Positions 8,320 to 15,708 of a stretch of DNA of 64,000 nucleotides are shown in pieces. Source of the DNA: Sedimentitalea arenosa (lineage in GTDB: Bacteria > Pseudomonadota > Alphaproteobacteria > Rhodobacterales > Rhodobacteraceae); assembly GCF_016428585.1 (NCBI RefSeq), contig NZ_JAELVR010000004.1, positions 1 to 64,000 of the forward strand. Reading direction: 5' to 3'. Each line of letters opens with the position of its first letter. Within the stretch, counting starts at the first letter, position 1. The position numbers and the translations under genes were made by a program. Below the pieces are notes generated by a model, which saw nothing but the letters and a program-made list of their open reading frames with translations, did not search any database and was not told the DNA's origin.

Positions 8320-8688
8320 ATGATCCAGATGCAGACCAATCTGGATGTCGCTGACAACTCCGGCGCACGCCGAGTTCAGTGCATCAAGGTCCTGGGTGGG
8401 TCCAAGCGGAAATACGCGAGTGTCGGTGACATCATCGTCGTGTCCGTCAAGGAAGCCATCCCGCGCGGCCGCGTGAAGAAGGGCGACGTCCGCAAGGCCG
8501 TCGTCGTGCGCACCGCCAAGGAAGTTCGCCGCGATGACGGCACCGCGATCCGCTTCGACCGGAACGCCGCCGTGATCCTCAACAACGCGGGCGAGCCCGT
8601 TGGCACCCGGATCTTCGGACCCGTGGTGCGCGAGCTGCGCGCCAAGAACTTCATGAAAATCATCTCGCTTGCTCCGGAGGTGCTGTAA
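8320..8688 (+). CDS. rplN: 50S ribosomal protein L14
   Basis: This 122-residue L14 has exactly the usual family length and starts [19 protein letters not shown]. It contains [15 protein letters not shown] and the end [12 protein letters not shown]14 forms part of the intersubunit bridge region and is the docking site of the silencing factor RsfS. rplX follows after 2 nt. Confidence 0.98.
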   Translation: MIQMQTNLDVADNSGARRVQCIKVLGGSKRKYASVGDIIVVSVKEAIPRGRVKKGDVRKAVVVRTAKEVRRDDGTAIRFDRNAAVILNNAGEPVGTRIFGPVVRELRAKNFMKIISLAPEVL

Positions 8689-8690
8689 TC

Positions 8691-9002
8691 ATGGCTGCCA
8701 AACTCCGCAAAGGCGACAAGGTCGTCGTTCTGGCCGGCAAGGACAAGGGCAAGGAAGGCACGATCTCTTCCGTTGACCCGAAGGCCGGCAAGGCCGTGGT
8801 CGATGGTGTGAACATCGCCATCCGCGCCACCCGTCAAAGCCAGACCAGCCAGGGCGGTCGCATCCCGAAGGCGATGCCGATCCAGCTGAGCAACCTGGCG
8901 CTGCTCGATGCCAACGGCAAGCCCACGCGCGTGGGCTTCAAGACGGAAGGCGACAAGAAAGTGCGCTTTGCCAAGACCACGGGGGACGTGATCGATGCTT
9001 GA
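8691..9002 (+). CDS. rplX: 50S ribosomal protein L24
   Basis: This 103-residue L24 has the KOW motif [20 protein letters not shown] near the N-terminus, followed by [15 protein letters not shown]24 starts 50S assembly by binding the 5' end of 23S rRNA. Its last 8 nt overlap the start of rplE, so the two genes should be translationally coupled. Confidence 0.98.
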   Translation: MAAKLRKGDKVVVLAGKDKGKEGTISSVDPKAGKAVVDGVNIAIRATRQSQTSQGGRIPKAMPIQLSNLALLDANGKPTRVGFKTEGDKKVRFAKTTGDVIDA

Positions 9003-9558
9003 TACCGCGAACTATACCCCGCGCCTCAGAACCGAGTTCCGCGAACGCATCAAGGCCGCGATGAAGGAAGAGTTCGGTTACAAGAACGACATGCAGATCC
9101 CGCGTCTGGACAAGATCGTCCTGAACATCGGCTGCGGTGCCGAGGCTGTCCGTGACAGCAAGAAGGCAAAGTCGGCGCAGGAAGACCTGACCACCATCGC
9201 CGGCCAGAAGGCCGTGACCACCAAGGCCAAGAAATCCATCGCCGGCTTCCGGGTCCGCGAAGAGATGCCCCTGGGGGCCAAGGTGACGCTGCGCGGCGAC
9301 CGGATGTATGAATTCCTTGATCGTCTGATCACCATTGCGATGCCCCGCATCCGCGACTTCCGCGGCGTGCCGGGCAAGTCGTTCGACGGCCGTGGCAACT
9401 ATGCCATGGGCCTGAAGGAACACATCGTGTTCCCCGAGATCGATTTCGACAAGGTCGACGAGACCTGGGGGATGGACATCATCATCGCCACCACGGCGAA
9501 AACCGACGCTGAAGCCAAGGCGCTGTTGAAGCATTTCAACATGCCCTTCAATTCATAA
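8995..9558 (+). CDS. rplE: 50S ribosomal protein L5
   Basis: This 187-residue L5 has the family features [32 protein letters not shown] and the [19 protein letters not shown] block, with NMPFNS at the end. L5 binds 5S rRNA in the central protuberance together with L18 and L25. It begins inside the rplX end (8-nt overlap) and is followed by rpsN after 18 nt. Confidence 0.98.
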   Translation: MLDTANYTPRLRTEFRERIKAAMKEEFGYKNDMQIPRLDKIVLNIGCGAEAVRDSKKAKSAQEDLTTIAGQKAVTTKAKKSIAGFRVREEMPLGAKVTLRGDRMYEFLDRLITIAMPRIRDFRGVPGKSFDGRGNYAMGLKEHIVFPEIDFDKVDETWGMDIIIATTAKTDAEAKALLKHFNMPFNS

Positions 9559-9576
9559 GCGCGGGAAGGATTACAC

Positions 9577-9882
9577 ATGGCCAAGAAAGCAATGATCGAA
9601 CGCGAGAAGAAGCGGGAAGCGCTGGTGAAGAAATACGCCGCCAAGCGTGCCGCTCTGAAAGAGATCGCGAATGACGAGAGCAAGCCGATGGAAGAGCGTT
9701 TCAAGGCGCGCCTGAAGCTTGCCAAGCTGCCGCGCAACAGCTCGGCGACGCGTCTGCACAACCGGTGCCAACTGACCGGGCGTCCGCACGCGTATTACCG
9801 CAAACTGAAGATTTCGCGGATCGCGCTCAGGGATCTCGGCTCTGCCGGCCAGATCCCCGGCATGGTCAAGTCGAGCTGGTGA
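9577..9882 (+). CDS. rpsN: 30S ribosomal protein S14
   Basis: This 101-residue S14 is the longer, zinc-free type: the CxxC pairs of the short form are absent, and the sequence keeps [20 protein letters not shown] and the [22 protein letters not shown] ending in outline. S14 is in the 30S head near S10 and S19. It lies between rplE and rpsH with short gaps, the standard spc operon order. Confidence 0.97.
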   Translation: MAKKAMIEREKKREALVKKYAAKRAALKEIANDESKPMEERFKARLKLAKLPRNSSATRLHNRCQLTGRPHAYYRKLKISRIALRDLGSAGQIPGMVKSSW

Positions 9883-9894
9883 GGAGGGCATAAG

Positions 9895-10287
9895 ATGAAC
9901 GATCCTATCGCAGACATGCTCACCCGGATCCGCAACTCGTCGATGCGCGGCAAATCTACCGTGATCACCCCGGCGTCGAAGCTGCGGGCATGGGTTCTGG
10001 ATGTGCTGGCCGACGAAGGCTATATCCGCGGCTACGAGAAGCTGACCGGGGCCGATGGCCATCCGGCGCTGGAAATCAGCCTGAAATACTTCGAAGGCGA
10101 ACCCGTCATTCGCGAGCTCAAGCGGGTCTCCAAGCCCGGTCGCCGCGTCTATATGGGCGTCAAGGACATCCCGCAGGTTCGTCAGGGCCTGGGCGTGTCG
10201 ATTGTCTCCACCCCCAAGGGTGTGATGTCGGATGCAGCAGCGCGCAATGCCAATGTCGGCGGCGAAGTGCTCTGCACCGTATTCTAA
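9895..10287 (+). CDS. rpsH: 30S ribosomal protein S8
   Basis: This 130-residue S8 starts [20 protein letters not shown] and has the C-terminal RNA-binding block with [16 protein letters not shown] followed by [10 protein letters not shown]8 organises the 16S central domain, and in E. coli it represses the spc operon by binding near rplE; no matching structure is obvious here. GAGGAGGGC precedes the ATG. rplF follows after 12 nt. Confidence 0.98.
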   Translation: MNDPIADMLTRIRNSSMRGKSTVITPASKLRAWVLDVLADEGYIRGYEKLTGADGHPALEISLKYFEGEPVIRELKRVSKPGRRVYMGVKDIPQVRQGLGVSIVSTPKGVMSDAAARNANVGGEVLCTVF

Positions 10288-10299
10288 GGAGGTCCATCG

Positions 10300-10833
10300 A
10301 TGTCTCGTATTGGCAAGAAACCGGTCGAACTGCCCAGTGGCGTGACCGCCTCCGTCGCGGGCCAGACCATCGAGGTCAAGGGCCCCAAGGGCACGCGCAG
10401 CTTCTCGGCCACGGATGACGTGACCCTGGCTGTCGAGGACAATGTCGTCACCATCACGCCGCGCGGCTCCTCCAAACGGGCGCGTCAGCAGTGGGGCATG
10501 TCCCGCACGATGATCGCCAACCTGGTCACCGGCGTGACCACTGGGTTCAAGAAGGAACTCGAGATCCAGGGTGTGGGCTATCGTGCCCAGATGCAGGGCA
10601 ACACGCTGAAGCTGAACCTGGGCCTGTCGCATGACGTGGATTACACGGCGCCCGACGGGGTCACCGTTTCCGCGCCCAAGCAGACCGAGGTCGTGGTCGA
10701 GGGCATCGACGAGCAGCTCGTCGGGCAGGTCGCCGCGAACATTCGCAACTGGCGCCGTCCCGAGCCCTACAAGGGTAAGGGCATCCGCTACAAGGGCGAG
10801 TTCATCTTCCGCAAGGAAGGCAAGAAGAAGTAA
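10300..10833 (+). CDS. rplF: 50S ribosomal protein L6
   Basis: This 177-residue L6 starts [18 protein letters not shown]. It has the two repeated L6 domains and the C-terminal signature [19 protein letters not shown]6 lies near the sarcin-ricin loop where elongation factors bind. It is preceded by a strong AAGGAGG site 9 nt before the ATG, and rplR follows after 11 nt. Confidence 0.98.
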   Translation: MSRIGKKPVELPSGVTASVAGQTIEVKGPKGTRSFSATDDVTLAVEDNVVTITPRGSSKRARQQWGMSRTMIANLVTGVTTGFKKELEIQGVGYRAQMQGNTLKLNLGLSHDVDYTAPDGVTVSAPKQTEVVVEGIDEQLVGQVAANIRNWRRPEPYKGKGIRYKGEFIFRKEGKKK

Positions 10834-10844
10834 GGACGCAAGAC

Positions 10845-11204
10845 ATGGCAAACAGCAAAAGACAACTGTTCTTGAAGCGCCGCCTGCGCGTTCGGAACAA
10901 GCTTCGCAAGGTCAACGCCGGGCGTCCGCGCCTGTCGGTGCACCGCTCGAACAAGAACATCAGCGTGCAGCTGATCGACGACGTGAACGGCGTGACGCTC
11001 GCGTCGGCCTCCACGCTCGAGAAGGACCTGGGCGTGGTCGGCAAGAACAACGTCGAGGCCGCGACCAAGGTGGGTGCGGCGATCGCCGAGCGCGCCAAGA
11101 AGGCCGGTGTGGACGAAGCCTATTTCGACCGCGGCGGCTTCCTGTTCCACGGCAAGGTGAAGGCCCTGGCCGACGCTGCGCGCGAGGGCGGACTGAAGCT
11201 CTGA
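10845..11204 (+). CDS. rplR: 50S ribosomal protein L18
   Basis: This 119-residue L18 starts [19 protein letters not shown] and has [19 protein letters not shown] and the [23 protein letters not shown] ending in outline. L18 carries 5S rRNA into the large subunit. A perfect 11-bp tandem duplication (GCTCTGACGTC twice, 11198-11219) covers its stop codon. A gap of 127 nt with a hairpin follows before rpsE. Confidence 0.97.
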   Translation: MANSKRQLFLKRRLRVRNKLRKVNAGRPRLSVHRSNKNISVQLIDDVNGVTLASASTLEKDLGVVGKNNVEAATKVGAAIAERAKKAGVDEAYFDRGGFLFHGKVKALADAAREGGLKL

Positions 11205-11219
11205 CGTCGCTCTGACGTC
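11198..11219 (+). repeat. 11-bp tandem duplication over the rplR stop
   Basis: GCTCTGACGTC occurs twice head to tail, so the TGA of rplR is present in two copies. It looks like a recent replication slippage and does not change the protein. Confidence 0.85.
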
Positions 11220-11232
11220 GCATGGCTGAAGG

Positions 11233-11252
11233 CGGCCCCGGTGGTGGGGCCG
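11233..11252 (+). promoter_or_regulatory. Stem-loop between rplR and rpsE
   Basis: CGGCCCC and GGGGCCG pair around a 6-nt loop with no U-tract, about 80 nt before rpsE. It may be a weak attenuator or processing site. Confidence 0.35.
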
Positions 11253-11331
11253 TCTCGATGATCCGGGAGCCGCGTGCTCACCTGGATTGAGACAAGAACA
11301 GGGCCGCGTGCCCGAAACCGAAGGAGGCCAC

Positions 11332-11910
11332 ATGGCCAGAGATGACAACCGCCGGGGCAACCGTCGCGACCGCGACGAGACGCCCGAATTCGCAGATCGC
11401 CTGGTCGCGATCAACCGTGTGTCCAAGACCGTCAAGGGCGGCAAGCGCTTCGGCTTCGCGGCGCTCGTCGTCGTGGGCGACCAGAAGGGCCGCGTGGGCT
11501 TTGGCAAGGGCAAGGCGAAAGAAGTGCCCGAGGCCATCCGCAAGGCCACCGAGGCCGCCAAGCGCGGCATGATCCGCGTGCAACTGCGCGAAGGCCGCAC
11601 CCTGCACCACGACATGGAAGGCCGTCACGGCGCCGGCAAGGTCGTGATGCGCACGGCGCCGGAAGGAACCGGGATCATCGCCGGTGGTCCGATGCGCGCC
11701 GTGTTCGAGATGCTGGGCGTCAAGGACGTGGTCAGCAAGTCGACCGGCAGCCAGAACCCCTATAACATGATCCGCGCCACCATGGACGGGTTGAAGAAGG
11801 AACAGTCGCCCCGGTCCGTCGCGCAGCGCCGCGGCAAGAAGGTGGCCGACATCCTGCCCAAGCGTGACGAGGCCCCCACGGCGTCGGCACAAGTGGCCGA
11901 GGAGGCTTAA
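11332..11910 (+). CDS. rpsE: 30S ribosomal protein S5
   Basis: This 192-residue S5 has the double-stranded RNA-binding N-domain ([20 protein letters not shown]) and the C-domain [19 protein letters not shown]5 takes part in decoding accuracy and the mRNA helicase. I chose ATG 11332 because a perfect AAGGAGG ends 4 nt upstream and homologues begin MARDDNRRG; an upstream in-frame start at 11287 would add 15 unrelated residues. rpmD follows after 3 nt. Confidence 0.97.
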   Translation: MARDDNRRGNRRDRDETPEFADRLVAINRVSKTVKGGKRFGFAALVVVGDQKGRVGFGKGKAKEVPEAIRKATEAAKRGMIRVQLREGRTLHHDMEGRHGAGKVVMRTAPEGTGIIAGGPMRAVFEMLGVKDVVSKSTGSQNPYNMIRATMDGLKKEQSPRSVAQRRGKKVADILPKRDEAPTASAQVAEEA

Positions 11911-11913
11911 ACC

Positions 11914-12102
11914 ATGGCAAAAACCATCGTCGTCAAGCAGATCGGCAGCCCGATCCGCCGCCCCGCCAAGCAGCGCGCGACGCTGATCGGCCTGGGCCTG
12001 AACAAGATGCACAAGACCCGCGAACTGGAAGACACGCCGTCCGTGCGCGGCATGATCAACAGCATCCCGCACATGGTCGAGATCATCGAAGAGCGCGACT
12101 GA
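11914..12102 (+). CDS. rpmD: 50S ribosomal protein L30
   Basis: This 62-residue L30 starts [20 protein letters not shown] and has [20 protein letters not shown], the family core. L30 binds the 23S rRNA surface. It is normally followed by rplO and secY in the spc operon; here a strong terminator follows at 12125 and neither gene appears in the rest of the window. Confidence 0.97.
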   Translation: MAKTIVVKQIGSPIRRPAKQRATLIGLGLNKMHKTRELEDTPSVRGMINSIPHMVEIIEERD

Positions 12103-12124
12103 GCGGTTTTCGAAGGTGATTGCG

Positions 12125-12165
12125 AAAACGCCCCGGAGTGATCCTCCGGGGCGTTTTTTCTTTTT
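12125..12165 (+). terminator. Terminator ending the ribosomal cluster
   Basis: A perfect 14-bp stem (AAAACGCCCCGGAG with CTCCGGGGCGTTTT) has a 5-nt loop and is followed by TTCTTTTT. It lies 23 nt after rpmD and should stop transcription completely. Confidence 0.95.
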
Positions 12166-12230
12166 GATGAAGGCGTGTTTTTTCGGCGGACTATTTTGCG
12201 GCCGCGCGGGATCAATTGCACAAGGGGGTC

Positions 12231-12818
12231 TCAGAGAGGGAGCTCGACGATGGCGCTGCGCAGCTCTGGATGCATTTTCCAACGGCCTTCCAGGCCCGGA
12301 GTGTTCTTTTCCGGAATCCAGAGCGCGATCACGCCCGTTGGGAAGTCTTTTTCGCGAGAGCCAGATTGAGGCACACGGATCGACATGGCGTCGGCGAGCA
12401 GTCTTCCCGCTTTTCCGTAGTGTAGATTCGCGGTGGAGAAATCAGAGTAGCCACCCGATCTTGCGAGTTCAGATGCCGTCATTAATTGTTCGTCCGCCCG
12501 TGCGTGTGCCCTGAGCATGTCACGTTGGGCTTTGTGCAAATCTGCGATGCCGAGTGCTATCGCGTATTCCGCTTTGGACGGAACATGGAAGTTCATGCTT
12601 TCTTCAAATCTGCGCGCTGCTTTGGCGTCGCTATCCCGCGCGTCGAGCTTTTGGCGTATTTCGTCCAGCACCTGTTTTTCGTCAGGTGCGGATGCCTGAG
12701 CGACGATACCCGAGCCTTGCTTTGCCTTTGAGAGAAAGGCGCGCGCCTCCCAAGCGTCTCTGACGGGCATGGCCTTGATTGTATATTGCCTGAAATTGAC
12801 TGTCGTTGCCTTGCGCAA
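12231..12818 (-). CDS. Protein of unknown function, AT-richer than its surroundings
   Basis: I cannot assign this 195-residue protein. The N-terminal half is charged and helical. The C-terminal half has ASELARSGGYSDFSTANLHY followed by GKAGRLLAD and a W-rich end. I faintly recall this module (ELA..GY...ANL.YGK) from scattered proteins of unknown function, some linked to restriction or phage genes, but this is only a recollection. The start is TTG 12818, with AAGGGAA upstream; ATG 12770 is an alternative. Base composition is lower in GC than in neighbouring genes, which suggests transfer. A perfect palindrome lies just upstream. Confidence 0.6.
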   Translation of the reverse strand: MRKATTVNFRQYTIKAMPVRDAWEARAFLSKAKQGSGIVAQASAPDEKQVLDEIRQKLDARDSDAKAARRFEESMNFHVPSKAEYAIALGIADLHKAQRDMLRAHARADEQLMTASELARSGGYSDFSTANLHYGKAGRLLADAMSIRVPQSGSREKDFPTGVIALWIPEKNTPGLEGRWKMHPELRSAIVELPL

Positions 12819-12832
12819 TGGTCGTTCCCTTT

Positions 12833-12854
12833 TTTCAATTCTGACGAATTGAAA
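12833..12854 (-). promoter_or_regulatory. Perfect inverted repeat, possible operator
   Basis: TTTCAATTC and GAATTGAAA are perfect 9-bp arms around a 4-nt spacer (TGAC), ending 15 bp before the TTG start of the unknown gene. The size and place suit a dimeric repressor site, possibly autoregulation. Confidence 0.5.
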
Positions 12855-12985
12855 TCACCATTTCTGCCGCTGGAGAACAAGGCTTTGAAAAGCAGGACTT
12901 AGATGGTCCATCTTGATACTTCGACTTGAAGTGTGTTTGTGTCTTTCTCCGAATGTGAACTGGGCAGGTTCGGCTTGCAGTGATC

Positions 12986-13468
12986 TCACGCCTCGGCGAG
13001 CAGGGCCGGGACGTCGAGCGGTGCGTTGATCATCTGCAGTTGGCCGTCGGCATCGCGGGGCCAGTCTTCGGGGGCGCGGTCGCGGTAGAGTTCGACGCCG
13101 TTCTGGTCCGGGTCGCGCAGGTAGATCGCTTCGCTGACGCCGTGGTCGGCCGCGCCGTCGAGCGGGATGCCGGCGTCGAGCACGCGTTTCAGGGCCTGGG
13201 CCAGGGCGGTGCGATCGGGAAACAGGAAGGCGGTGTGGTAGAGGCCGGTATGGCCCGGGGGCGGGGGCGTGCTGCCGGCGCTCTCCCAGGTGTTGAGCCC
13301 GATATGGTGGTGATAGCCGCCGGCGGCGAGGAAGGCGGCCTGGCTGCCGTAGCGCTGGGTCAGCTCAAAGCCGAGCACGCCGCCGTAGAACGCGATGGCG
13401 CGGTCGAGGTCTGCGACCTTGAGGTGAACGTGACCGACGCGGGTCTGCGGGGCGATGGGATGATCCAT
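12986..13468 (-). CDS. VOC family (glyoxalase/dioxygenase fold) protein
   Basis: This 160-residue protein has the paired beta-alpha-beta modules of the vicinal oxygen chelate fold: VGHVHLKVADLDRAIAFYGG at residues 11-30, then GHTGLYHTAFLFPDR and EAIYLRDPDQNGVELYRDR. His14, a His in GLYHTAF and Glu in GVELY are plausible metal ligands. It resembles CatE-like catechol 2,3-dioxygenase domain proteins, but the substrate cannot be read from the sequence. It lies beside trpS on the same strand, 91 nt upstream of it in the chromosome order. Confidence 0.85.
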   Translation of the reverse strand: MDHPIAPQTRVGHVHLKVADLDRAIAFYGGVLGFELTQRYGSQAAFLAAGGYHHHIGLNTWESAGSTPPPPGHTGLYHTAFLFPDRTALAQALKRVLDAGIPLDGAADHGVSEAIYLRDPDQNGVELYRDRAPEDWPRDADGQLQMINAPLDVPALLAEA

Positions 13469-13518
13469 GGTGAGGTCCTTTCGCCCACAGATATGGGCGA
13501 AGGACGCGGCCCGTGGAA

Positions 13519-13550
13519 GGGCGCGCGGCGCGCAGACGGGCTGCGCGCCC
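13519..13550 (-). terminator. Hairpin after trpS
   Basis: GGGCGCGC and GCGCGCCC pair with a 16-nt loop between trpS and the VOC gene. There is no U-tract, so it is a weak terminator candidate for trpS. Confidence 0.35.
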
Positions 13551-13559
13551 GCACAGGGG

Positions 13560-14588
13560 TCAGCCGACGGGGCCGACCATGCCGACGATGTCGAAGGTCT
13601 TGCGCAGGATCGGGGCGGTGATCTCGCGGGCCCGGTGGGCGCCGGCGCTCAGGATGCGGTCGATCTCGGCCGGGTCGGCCATCAGGCGGGACATCTCGGC
13701 CGAGATCGGCGACAGCTTGGCAACGGCGAGGTCGGCCAGCGCGGGCTTGAAGGTGCCGAAGGGCTGGCCTGCGAACTGGGTCATCACCGCCTCGGCCGTG
13801 CTGTCGTCAAGTGCTGCGTAGATGTTGACGAGATTGCGCGCCTCGGGCCGGTCGGCCAGCCCGTCGAGGCTGTCGGGCAGGGGTTCCGGGTCGGTCTTGG
13901 CCTTGCGGATCTTCTTGGCAATCGCGTCGGCGTCGTCGGTCATGTTGATCCGGCTCATGTCCGAGGGGTCGGACTTGCTCATCTTCTTGGTGCCGTCGCG
14001 CAGGCTCATCACGCGGGTGGCGGCACCTTCGATGACCGGTTCGGTGATCGGGAAGAAGTCGACGCCGTAGTCGTGGTTGAACTTGGTGGCGATGTCGCGG
14101 GTGAGTTCGAGATGCTGCTTCTGGTCCTCGCCCACGGGGACGTGGGTGGCGTGATAGATCAGGATGTCGGCGGCCATCAGCGACGGGTAGGCGAACAGGC
14201 CCAGCGAGGCGTTCTGGGCGTTCTTGCCGGCCTTGTCCTTGAACTGGGTCATCCGCTGCATCCAGCCCATGCGGGCGACGCAGTTGAACACCCAGGCAAG
14301 CTGTGCGTGTTCGGGCACCTGGCTCTGGTTGATCAGGATGGATTTCGCCGGGTCGATGCCGGCGGCGAGGAAACCGGCGCAGAGCTCGCGCGTGTTGCGG
14401 GTGAGCGTGGCGGGGTCCTGCCAGACGGTGATCGCGTGCAGGTCGACCATGCAATAGACGGTCTCGAAGCTGCCTGCCTCCTGCATGTCGACGAAACGCT
14501 TCATCGCGCCGAGGTAGTTGCCGAGCGTCAGCCCGCCGGACGGCTGGATGCCGGAGAACACGCGCGGCGTAAAACTGGACTCGGTCAT
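13560..14588 (-). CDS. trpS: Tryptophanyl-tRNA synthetase
   Basis: This 342-residue class I synthetase joins Trp to tRNA-Trp in the cytoplasm. The HIGH-like motif is in [16 protein letters not shown] (residues 12-27) and the KMSKS motif is exact at residues 202-206. The length is usual for bacterial TrpRS. The ATG at 14588 follows a GGGAGTTCCCC region. A divergent rhomboid-like gene begins 100 bp away. I see no tryptophan attenuator. Confidence 0.98.
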   Translation of the reverse strand: MTESSFTPRVFSGIQPSGGLTLGNYLGAMKRFVDMQEAGSFETVYCMVDLHAITVWQDPATLTRNTRELCAGFLAAGIDPAKSILINQSQVPEHAQLAWVFNCVARMGWMQRMTQFKDKAGKNAQNASLGLFAYPSLMAADILIYHATHVPVGEDQKQHLELTRDIATKFNHDYGVDFFPITEPVIEGAATRVMSLRDGTKKMSKSDPSDMSRINMTDDADAIAKKIRKAKTDPEPLPDSLDGLADRPEARNLVNIYAALDDSTAEAVMTQFAGQPFGTFKPALADLAVAKLSPISAEMSRLMADPAEIDRILSAGAHRAREITAPILRKTFDIVGMVGPVG

Positions 14589-14688
14589 GGGGAACTCCCG
14601 TCTGGCATATCTGGCCCGCCTCGCTTACCCATGGGGCGGGGTATCGTCAACAGGCCCCGAACGCAGGCCGCAGAAGGGATTGCACCGC

Positions 14689-15375
14689 ATGGGAAACGAT
14701 CAGAACATCAGCGCCGTCAACCCGTTGCCGCCCGTGGTCGCGGCGCTGTTTCTCGTCATCCTGGGGATCGAGCTTCTGTTCCAGCTGGGCACGCGCGGCC
14801 TGGTCGGCGGGCCCGGCGCGGTGGGCTGGCGGCTGGAGGCGATCCAGACCTATGCGTTCTCGGGCGATATCCTCGACTGGATGCGGGAGACCGGGCAATG
14901 GCCGCCGGAGCACCTGTTCCGGTTCCTGAGCTATCCGTTCGTGCACACCTCGTTTACCCATGCGCTGTTCGTTGGAGTGTTCCTGCTGGCGATGGGCAAG
15001 ATGGTGGCCGAGGTGTTCGGCAGCGTCGCGTTCCTGGTGGTGTTCGTGGTGTCGGGGATCGGCGGCGCACTGGCCTATGGCGTGCTGCTGGACGATCCGG
15101 TGCCGCTGATCGGGGGCTTTCCGCCGGTCTACGGGCTGATCGGGGCATTCACCTACATGCTGTGGCGGTCGCTGTCGACGGTGGGGGCGAACCAGGCGCG
15201 GGCCTTCACGCTGATCAGTTTCCTGATGGGGATCCAGCTGCTGTTCGGCCTGCTGTTCGGGGGCAACAACGACTGGGTGGCCGATCTCGCCGGGTTCGCC
15301 ACCGGGTTCGGCCTGTCGTTCTTCGTGTCGCCCGGCGGCTGGGCGCGGCTGCGCTCGCGCATCCGGCACGACTGA
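14689..15375 (+). CDS. Rhomboid-fold membrane protein, catalytic residues lost
   Basis: This 228-residue protein has about six membrane helices and rhomboid landmarks: PFVHTSFTHALF around residues 83-94 and GGFPPVYGLIGAF at 142-154. In active proteases the second motif reads GxSG; here the Ser position is Phe144. The catalytic His (AHLGGF in relatives) is Asp199 in ADLAGF, and the Asn after His91 is Val95. It is thus probably a pseudo-protease that binds membrane proteins without cutting them. ATG 14689 was chosen because an AAGGGA site precedes it and the helix pattern starts there. Confidence 0.8.
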   Translation: MGNDQNISAVNPLPPVVAALFLVILGIELLFQLGTRGLVGGPGAVGWRLEAIQTYAFSGDILDWMRETGQWPPEHLFRFLSYPFVHTSFTHALFVGVFLLAMGKMVAEVFGSVAFLVVFVVSGIGGALAYGVLLDDPVPLIGGFPPVYGLIGAFTYMLWRSLSTVGANQARAFTLISFLMGIQLLFGLLFGGNNDWVADLAGFATGFGLSFFVSPGGWARLRSRIRHD

Positions 15376-15414
15376 TCCGGCGGCACGGGGGCGCGCCGGA
15401 TCGGCGGTGGTCTG

Positions 15415-15609
15415 TCAGTTCTTGCGCATCGGGCAGGTGTTCATGCCCAGCAGCTGGTAGAGCGGGCAATAGCCGATCGCGCCGGTCAGGAGGGGCACGA
15501 TCCCGATCAGGCCCCAGGCGGTCTTGGGTCCGACGAAGACCAGCGACAGCAGCACGAGCCCCAGTATGACGCGCAGCGCGCGGTCGAGCGTTCCTTCATT
15601 TCGTGTCAT
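15415..15609 (-). CDS. YgaP-like (DUF2892) small membrane protein
   Basis: This 64-residue protein starts MTRNEGTLDRALRVILGLV. It has two short membrane helices and the conserved end GYCPLYQLLGMNTCPMRKN. This is the transmembrane domain found alone or fused to rhodanese in YgaP; the two Cys could take part in sulfur or redox chemistry. An upstream in-frame ATG at 15702 would add 31 residues that do not fit the family. It is convergent with the rhomboid-like gene and is followed on the far side by murJ. Confidence 0.85.
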   Translation of the reverse strand: MTRNEGTLDRALRVILGLVLLSLVFVGPKTAWGLIGIVPLLTGAIGYCPLYQLLGMNTCPMRKN

Positions 15610-15708
15610 TCCATGTCCTTTCCTTGGCGCTTCGGAATGGAGAACATATAGCATAACGGGAATATCTTGTCGCGGCCGAAACGTGCGCCCTGGATGCGGC
15701 AATCTGTT

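Noticed and set aside
12593-12880. Minus-strand 95-codon frame overlapping the unknown gene
   Set aside because: It runs through the palindrome and overlaps the better frame; it has no start signal or conserved look.
13467-15569. Plus-strand 700-codon frame across trpS and the rhomboid-like gene
   Set aside because: Only a shadow; trpS on the other strand has exact KMSKS and the rhomboid frame is different.
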